From: Gnetum montanum
Lineage: Eukaryota > Streptophyta > Gnetopsida > Gnetales > Gnetaceae
Assembly (NCBI GenBank): GCA_015680685.1
Contig: MNCI01035648.1
Span: forward strand, 3,588 to 65,587
DNA: 62,000 nucleotides
Direction of reading: 5' to 3'
The position numbers were made by a program, and so were the translations under genes. The notes beneath the pieces are model-generated. The model did not search any database, had not been told where the DNA came from, and was given only the letters and a program-made list of their open reading frames with translations. Positions 50,801-59,800 of the stretch are shown here, piece after piece (the stretch's first letter is position 1; every line of letters begins with the position of its first letter).

Positions 50801-53800
50801 ATGTGACAAATATAAGTGAATGTTGTGAAATTACTTGATCATATCAACTGTTGTTATTTGTTTGCAAAATCTCTTTTCTGAAAGACATGATTTCTTTGTT
50901 GATTGCATAATTGTTTAATGAAATTGTAGTTGCAACCTGTCATAATTTTGTTTAATAAAAACTAGGTCTTGCAAATCCTTGGATTCTTGCTTCTCTGATA
51001 CTTGATTACATGTTGATCCTCTATTGCAGATGGAACCCTATTTCCTTTTGGTGTTGACATCGCTTTTGAACCTACCCAAGATTATAGGTGGAGTGTGGGG
51101 AGTTTGTCCTTGGACTGTTATGACCCACATTCCCTCTTGTTTTATTACATTTTTGTTTGTTTGTTTTGTTTTTTCAAAAAATGTGTTAGACTTCATTTGT
51201 TAGTATAGGACCTTAGTTAATATGTTATTTATTAGAATGTAACGTTTTTTAATGTCATGTTGTATGTGGTGGTGAGCAAATTTAGTTTAATTTTAACTAT
51301 AGATTGTATAATGTTAATTTTAAGAATTTGATCTTTTTAAAGGAAGGTAGTTAAGCTATAGCAAACAAAAGACTTGTGTTAAATGGTGTTATTGCATTCC
51401 ACCATTTGCTTAGGAATTCCTGGCATAGCTTCTACCAATGAATTGCAACTTTTGTTGATTTGACATCATCAATGTGTTTTGGAAGGCTTCACTAAGACTC
51501 TTAGCCTACATCGAAAGTTTTTGTTACATGTATTGCACTTAAACTTTTTTCCTTCATGTTATCAATGCTTTTTGAAAAGCTTTGCTTAGATTCTCAACTT
51601 ACATTTGAAGTTTCTACTTGTGTTCTTGTTTTCCGATAAAGGATTTCTTCTCTATCCTACCTTAAGCTACTCCACCATGATTTTTTGGTTGTTTCTTCCT
51701 GTTTGGTAGTTTTTGTTGATTCTTCATTTCCATTATACAGCTGTCTGATTTCTTTTCTATCAATTTCTGATTTGTTGTTTCCGATTTATTTCCTAAATCC
51801 TTCTCGTAGTGTCTAGAAGTTAATTAGTGTTACATAGCCTCATCTCTATGAAAATGTTGTTGCTTCTTGCCCTCAGCCTTTCTGAAAGTTTAAACTTATT
51901 CATCATCATTGGATTGGACATAGCCACCATGGGAAGACAGATGTAGTTGAGTCATGTCCTCCAAATCTGGATAATGCAATGACAGTTGCAAGTTTCTCGT
52001 GAACTCATAGCTATATATACCATTTTTTTTTCTTTTTGGATTTATGTGCAGTTGTACAAATTATGCAATGGACAGGAACCGATTGATTGTCCCAGCCACT
52101 CTAGTGGGAGAGTGACAGCTTGCTTCTTGAAAAATCACGAGATTAATCTGTAATTTGTTTTTGTTCTAGCAATGTCGAATTGTCTTCCAAGTTAGGGTTC
52201 TCTTTCTAGTGAATAAGAAACTCATCTTTGCGTTGGTTCACATCACGCACTGTCCCGAATGCTTGGAGGCTATCTATTTTCTTGCATGGAGTAGTTTGAA
52301 TATTAGGTTATTTTTGCAAGACTAAGCCTCTTTGTAGTCCTAGAATGGTAGATACAAAAGGCTTTAGCATGCTAACATGGACAACTGGTGAACTTGAGTC
52401 ATATACCGTGGCAATTGGAGTTTGTAAGCCACAAAGTTCATGTGATCAATTTAAAATGGTTCACACTATTGGCAAAGTAGTTTAGAGGAAGTACCATGCT
52501 TTACCTTAATAACATCAAAGTCTTCACAAACAACAATAATAACTTGCTGGAAGAAATTCATAATAGAAACATCTTATACCAAAGTTCACTAAAAGCAAAA
52601 TCGCAATTGCCAAAACCAAACATCCCAAGTAGTCTCTGATACCACCTAAGCTACACTGTCCTAAACAGATTGCTTGACATTAACAAGAATCCCTCTATCA
52701 ACCTATGACTAGCCTCCAGAATGGAACTCAAGTGGAATACTTCTCAAGTAGTTTCTTGCTTGAAAGCACAAGTCCTAGTTAAAGTTCAAAGTAAGTTAGA
52801 AATTATGGCACCACATCATTAACAAACATAACTTCAATACATAAGAAGCTGGTTAGTTACTTTCTTGTCCATGAGGACACCACAGGGACTACTAGTTGGA
52901 TCCTCAAGATCAATTACCACATGCTGTTGTGTCACACCACTAAGGGTTGTTTGATATAATGTTCCATTTGGTCTCAAATGACTACATCTCAAAGGAGAGT
53001 TTAACTCCAAAACCATCCTAGGCATGGTCCTACCAAGTGGGGTACAAGAGCACAGTTGAGTCCCCCTTAATTTGTGCATGGAACTGTCATGCTAGTGTGG
53101 TTCTAAAACACAATAGGCAGAGGACATCTTGTGCCTAATGACCCTAGAATTGTGGGTGAAGAAGTGGGCTACCACCAACCCCACTTCTCCATAGACATCA
53201 TAGGTTTTCTTCACAACTTGTTCCATCTGTATAGCTAAATTCTTACTGTCAAGATGTGATGCAGGTTGTGATGCAAGTGAAACTGGAACTTGCAACCTAT
53301 AAGTTACATGAAAAAAGCTTCAATTTTACTGGAAAAATATTAGAGGTAGCAGACATGATGAAACAGAATATCTACATGCAACAATTCCAATATCCATGAG
53401 AGCACTAATTAGCATAGTGGGAATGGGGTCACACCATCTCCAAGTTGAGACGAGAAGATAAAATAATGAGCAGCATGAAGACAAAATATGTCACTGTGTT
53501 TACTACAAGTGGTACAAGATGAGCAATGTGCATTGTTAGAATGTTGCAAAACAGATTTCTTTAGAAGGAAGTGGCAAATCTCTAGTCAAGCTTTGTATGA
53601 GCAATATATGCTACCAGTGTTAGTTTTAGGGAATTATATAAAAGACTTATTCAAGTTACATGATTATTGGACACATCTATTGTACTCAGGATTTATTGCT
53701 ACTGATGTATTTTGCACAAGTTCATTTATTTGATAGATCCTTTGGGTCTACATAGACATCATAAAATATCAGTATCAGTTATATCATGAGATCCTCTGGC

Positions 53801-56800
53801 AAAACTTTAACAAATAACTAGCAAAATTTTCTATAAAATTTGCTTAATGACTAACAAAATAAGAAAAATACAAGAAAATGGTCAACAGATAGATTCCAGT
53901 ATTTTATTTTAGGGATGACTGAATCATATCTTCTCAAAGTCATTCATCAAGATTCACAAATTCTTTGTTGTGATGCTGGACTGTTATTTAAACTGAACTG
54001 AGCTTTTGCAGCAAATTTGAGTGTTTGCTTTGTGCCTGATCATTATGATTAGTCCCTTGGTTATAGATACAACGAACTAAGATTTCATTCCTTTGCCTTT
54101 GACGAGAATCAAGTACATAACCTGCATATAGTACATTCACGGTGCTAACTTCTTGACCTTGAGTTCTCTCGCGTCTTAATTATCCCCTGTTACTGGCATC
54201 ACACGGAACACACTTTTTTAAACATTTATCATAGCTTAAGGGTGCCAGTTCTGCTCCATAACAATAAATCTTATTAATGGACATGGACTAGTTGGTGCAT
54301 ACGGGCATAGTTTATACATCACCTGCGTTTTCTGTTAAGACTGTTAAGTGAATCTTCTATTTTCATGTTAATGTCAAACGAAGGAATGATGGATCTGTTG
54401 CAGTACTTTTGCTTTTGCTGTACTCTTTATAAAATCATTTTTCATGCTACTACATCAAAAATGGATACCTTTTTAAAAAAAAATTCATACTATTACATTC
54501 ACAGGTGATCTTGGAAGCCAAAATGAAAGAAAGATCTTGAAATCTTATCAAAAAGATGGAGTAAATGTCATGCATGATGCAAAAGAGGTGCATTATTTAA
54601 CAGAGCACTTTCAAAGAATATTTTTGTGCATTCATTGTAATTCCAGTGCTTCTCTTTTTCTTTTTCTTTTTTTTTGGAAAAACTTTCAGGAGATATTATC
54701 ACAAAAGAAAAAAATTTACAGAGAGATAGGAAGGCAAGAAGAGGCCAATTCCCAAGAAACCAAATCTTGGCAACCCTGAAACAGGGTGGAAAAAACCAAA
54801 ATTTTCAGGCTGCACAACATCTGTGGCAGCACCAAACCATCCCCACAAAAATAGCTGCAAAAAGAAACCAAGGCAAGACTTCTAATAGCCAGGACCTTGT
54901 TTGTTCTAAGAAACCTGACAACAACAAACAAAACAAAAACCAGCCCAACCCAAAGCACAACTAGACAAAAACAGAAGGCCTACCCCACCCCCACTCCTAA
55001 GGGTGTCAGGGCATCTGTCCACAACGACAGTTTGGAGTCAGCCATGAATGCAGAGCATCCAGCTGCATGCGATACTCCGTAGAATCCACAAAGGTCACTG
55101 CCTCTAGAAAATTTTGAAGGCTTCCGCCTTCCTAGCTTGGAAATGGCCGACCCAACCTCATCTGGGTGTAGTTTCACCGAAGCAAGCTAGATATGGCGCC
55201 AAAGCTCTTGCCACAATACCTCATGGTTAATTTGCATCTACACATATGGGCATTTCCCCACCTACAGCCATGCAACGGTATTAAGCTTATGAGCCCATGT
55301 TAACTGCTTTTGTTGTTCGATGTCCTTGGAGACTCACGGGCTCTATGCTCATCAAATTCCTATTCTAGCACTTTTTGACGTTGATCCTCCTACATTTCCT
55401 CCCTAATATTCTTTTTGAGCTGCTCTTCGAGAGCAGCTTGTGCCTTGGCATCTGTGGCAAAGCTTTGCGGACAAAGGGCCTCCAGTTCTTCCCAGGTGTC
55501 GAGTCTTTGTCTCATGAAGATGGTGCTGGAAAAATTCTTCACACATAGCCCATTTTGCATCCCAGACGTGGCGCTCCTCAAGCTCAGCCTTCGTCGTCGC
55601 TTCCTCACGAGCCAAGGCTAGTTGCACCTCCAACCCTGCAAGGTGTTCCATGGCCTCAATGAGTTCCTCTCCCAAATCAGCCACGGTAGAAACCCTCCCA
55701 GTAGCCATAAGTGCCAAAACCACTGTACCATGCGGATTTTCCATCAACCTACCCTTGCTTTTGCTCCATCTGTAATGGACAAAGTGACTAAAAGATCACA
55801 CGAGATGCATAACATGAGCCTCACTGGCTGCTCTCCACAAAGCCAAAATTAACCCTGAGTGTCTCCCTATCCACTGACGTCTTAAGCTAGAAAAGCTTGG
55901 GAATATTAACCTAGCATCCCATCCGAAGGCACTTCAGAAACGCAAAATGGGTACCCTTAAGCTTCAACCCATTCCTAGAGTGAATGAAGAATCTTTCAAC
56001 CAAATCGGTCGCCAATTGCCATAAATTGGAGAGGGCTAACTGCAACACCTAACCACTGGCGGTTCTTGGTATATGTCCTAGAAAGAAACTTTGCACATCC
56101 TGTAACCCTCTAGTAATAGGCAAAATCTCTTCCCCTGTTGCAGGCATCCCTAAAGCCCTAGCCAAAGCCTCTTCGGTGAGGTCAGTCCTAGCCCCATGAA
56201 ACATCGTCAAAGTGTCATGCCAGTTGGCAAAAATTTTGCCATTTGGCATAGCTGGATTCCCCATCAACTTGGGAAGCAAAGAATCCCATCCCATGCAACA
56301 TACCAGGTCCCATAGCTAGGTTCTTCCCTAGTATTGTTGACACGATGGCTCGAAGGTCAACGTCCCCCCCATCGCAGCAGAAGCTTCCCTCCACAATCTA
56401 AAACCCTCTGCAACAATCTATGCTAGCTAGGGAAGCGACACCTATTGAAAGATCAATCTATTGTGTGCGTGCCATAAGCACCAGAGAATGGCAATAGCTT
56501 GTGAATCCCCACTTAAAATAATGGGGAGAGGTAACCTTGTTGCTAACCACGTTGCCCTGCTAAAGGGACACTTAAAAGCAAAGTGAACCCATGTTTCCGC
56601 CATTCACGTGCATGAAGGACACATGTCCTCAATGCCTAAACCTCTATGCCGCAGTGCCACATGCATTGGAAGTGCCCCATGGTTAATTAACTAGAGAAAA
56701 GCCTTTAGCTTTTTTGATAGGCGTCCCTTCCAAATAGTGGCCCAACCTGAAATAGCTGAATATCAATGAGTAATGCACATACGCAACGACATGTCCTACA

Positions 56801-59800
56801 ATGCAAGTTGATTCACCCTCAAGGCATGCCGACAGATGGCATGCCACAGGATAGAGTCCAAATGCATTGTTGTTCACTGTTGATATTTATGTCGCATGAG
56901 GCATATCCATGGTGCGATGTCCAGACCACTTTGTGTATGTCTCTGCATCAATGTGAGTCATACGAATGGTTGACTTGGCTTTGTTAACTTCTAGACCCAC
57001 CTCCTTGGCCAATCGAATTAAGGCCCTATCTAGAGCCTTGGCTTGTGGGCCCAAAGCACGCATAAAAATAATAGTATCATCCGCATGGTACCTAGCCAAG
57101 CACTCCACCTCATGAAGATCCAAACCCCATACCCCTTCCATTTTGCAATAATCCTGCAAAGTATCCATCACAATAATGAATAGGTACAAAGACAAAGGAT
57201 CACCCTGCCTCAATCCCTACCTAGGCAAGGAGAAACCCCAAAGAACCCCCCACCAAGGTGAGGAGAAACTGCAAAGAACCCCATTGAGGTCAATGGAATA
57301 CCCCACCGAAGAGTGAATGTGAAGGCATAAATTAATAAAATCCCTGTTGAAACCTTTTCTCAACATGACATCAACCAGCGCCTCCCAAGACATCGTGTCA
57401 TAAGCCTTTGTGATGTCGAGTTTGAAACACAAGCTAGGAAAATGAATCAATCTTAGAGAGTGAAGGATTTCTTGAAGCAAAATGACCTAATCTTGGAGTA
57501 GGCGATCTTTCACAAAACCAACCTGGTTATTCTGAACCAGCTTTGGCATCAAAGGTGCCAGCCATCTGAATAGCATCTTGTTAAAAAGACATAGAAGAGT
57601 ATTGCAGATGCCAATTTGCCTATAGTGTAACAGCTTTGAAGGACAAGCAATCTTAGGAATAGGGACAATGCGTGAGCAGTTGATTTCCCAACGGATCTAT
57701 CTCCAACTAAGCATGTTGTTGAAGGTGATCTTTCACAAAACCAACTTGGTTATTCTGAACCAGCTTTGGCATCAAAGGTGCCAGTTGTCTAAATAGCATC
57801 TTGTTAAAAAGATGTAGAAGAGTATTGCAAATGCCAATTGGCCTATAGTGTAACCGCTTTGAAGGACAAGCAAGCTTAGAAATAAGGACGATTCGTGAGT
57901 AGTTGATTTCCCAACGGATCTGTCTCCAACTAAGCATGTTGTTGAAGGCATCCAGAATGTTATCCACCAACACATCCACAAATTCTCTAAAGAATTCGAT
58001 GGGCCACCCGTCCGGTCTAGGGGCCCTACTTGGTTTAAGGGCCCCCATGGCCCACTCTAATTCAAGCCTTGAGAAAGGTGCAAATAATTTCCGATTATCT
58101 TCGGCTGTGAGTATCCTCTATACTAGCACTGAAATGGGCTCCCTCGCCCTCCTTCTCCAAATGTTGGCCCATTTGTGTTTGAATTCCTGCGCAATTTCAA
58201 CAATCTATTCTAACACTTGTCCATATCAAATCAAGCTATGCACCCTTTTTGCTTAGCTATTGGCCTTAACCGCTACAAAGAAAAAGCTCGTGGGCCTATC
58301 TCCATCTTTCAGCAATTTGATTCTGGATCGCTGCCGCCAATACTCAATTTCTTCTTGATCCAATTGTTGGAGCTTGAGAAGGATCTCCTGCTCCTCTGCC
58401 ACTAAAGATTCTCCTTCCTTATGCCTTGCTTGGATGCCCCGAAGTTGGTGTTCCAATGCTTCATGATGGTAGCAAAAGGCATATTTCTCGTCCTTTCTAC
58501 ATGAGTGAATTTCCTTCTTTAGAGTATTAAGCCCATTGGTAAGAAAGTCATTTGGATCCTAGGCTAAAGGGTAGCTCTCCTAGATCGTGACAACCAAAGG
58601 CCTTAACCAAGATTTCATGAGCCATGCCCATTCAAAATGGAAACAGGCAACAAAGTTGTATGGCTCCCTACCAATCTGATAGATTAGCAATCTGTGGTCT
58701 AGAGTCTACCACTTAGTCACTGTGACATGCACCTCCTACTAGAGCAAGAGGGAAGATCCCACCCAAACTCAATCAATTCTAGACATCACTCTAGCATTAC
58801 CTTTTCTCCAATTGCTCCAAGTGTAATGACAGTTTTTGATCTCTAGATCCAGCAAGTCCTATTGGTACAGGAATTGTAAAGTGTTCTGTGCCAGACAATG
58901 CAGTGCATTCCGCCCCTATCTTTTCCCATGCATAGAATCGTTGATTAAAATCCCCCACTAAAACCCAACATTGCTTGTTTGGAATAAGCATGGCAATTGT
59001 TCGCAACTTAATGAGACGTCTCCTCCAATCTTGCTCCTCATAAAAATTGGTGAGCCAGAGCCTTGGCGAAGGTAAGTGGACTGTAATGCTCCAATCCAAG
59101 GCATCCAAATGATGGAACTACAATATGGATAGAACAGCTAAACCCTTGGCACAATCTGGCAAGCCACCTATTGGACATACCAACCTGTCCAATGCAGCAG
59201 CTCAAATTCCTAGTGTTGAAGCTTCGTTTCTTGCAAACACACAATGTCACAATGATCCCTTTGCACAATCTCCTTCAGGGCATGTATCTTGTAGGGGTGC
59301 CTTGCCCTTTGCAATTCCATGTCATAATCTTCATGGTCACCCAGTTGAGCGCTTGTGGTAGACCTCTTTAAGGGTCATTTGAAGGCCCAAATCAATTTCA
59401 AGCTATGTTTGCCGGTTGTGCGCCAACGGTGTTGGTGGGCGTCCGACCTTCCTAGTATCCGTTAACACCTTAAAACCATCGCAATGGTCTATCTCCTCCA
59501 TTGTAGGCTTGGAGGAGCCTCCAACAACAGAAACCCAATCCCCCCATTTACCAATATTTTGAAGGATGGAGAAATATCCAATAATTGGAGAAAACCATTC
59601 TAGTTCTAAATTTACATTTTATTCATTTTTTTCCTCCTAGAAAGAAAGCATGCTTCCATTGTTACTAAAGTAGTTAATTAGATTCATTTCTAGAAAGATG
59701 TTGCATAGTTACTTGTCCCGGTTTACTTTGCTTGTAACTGTATTCTCTGAATTACAGAGTGAACGGGACTTGGATCTCAACAGAAAAGGAAAAGTGAATA

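Larger units (their letters stand above)
56442..59334 (-). pseudogene. LINE ORF2 in intron 11 (broken)
   Basis: The endonuclease start is ATG at 59334 (a TWNCKG-type start is readable as DMELQRA-like after mutation), with LWLTNFYEEQDW and WVLVGDFNQRFYAWEK. RT covers 58456-56887: RPDGWPIEFFREFVDVLVDN, CFKLDITKAYDTMSW, MRQGDPLSLYLFIIVMDTLQ, a palm box reading YHADDT (both Asp kept), and EVGLEVNKAKS. The end reads LWCLWHAHNRLIFQ then TAG 56444-56442. Several frame changes and stops are present. Confidence 0.8.
54653..59545 (-). mobile_element. LINE, 5'-truncated in ORF1, antisense in intron 11
   Basis: A T-rich run at 54651-54676 on the + strand is its poly(A) tail. On the minus strand it has the tail end of ORF1, ORF2 from 59334 (AP endonuclease, RT, zf-RVT), an amber codon, and the downstream module. 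It carries a 223-bp tandem duplication and a shorter duplication in RT. Same family as the intron-10 copy, but clearly diverged from it. No target duplication was found. Confidence 0.8.
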
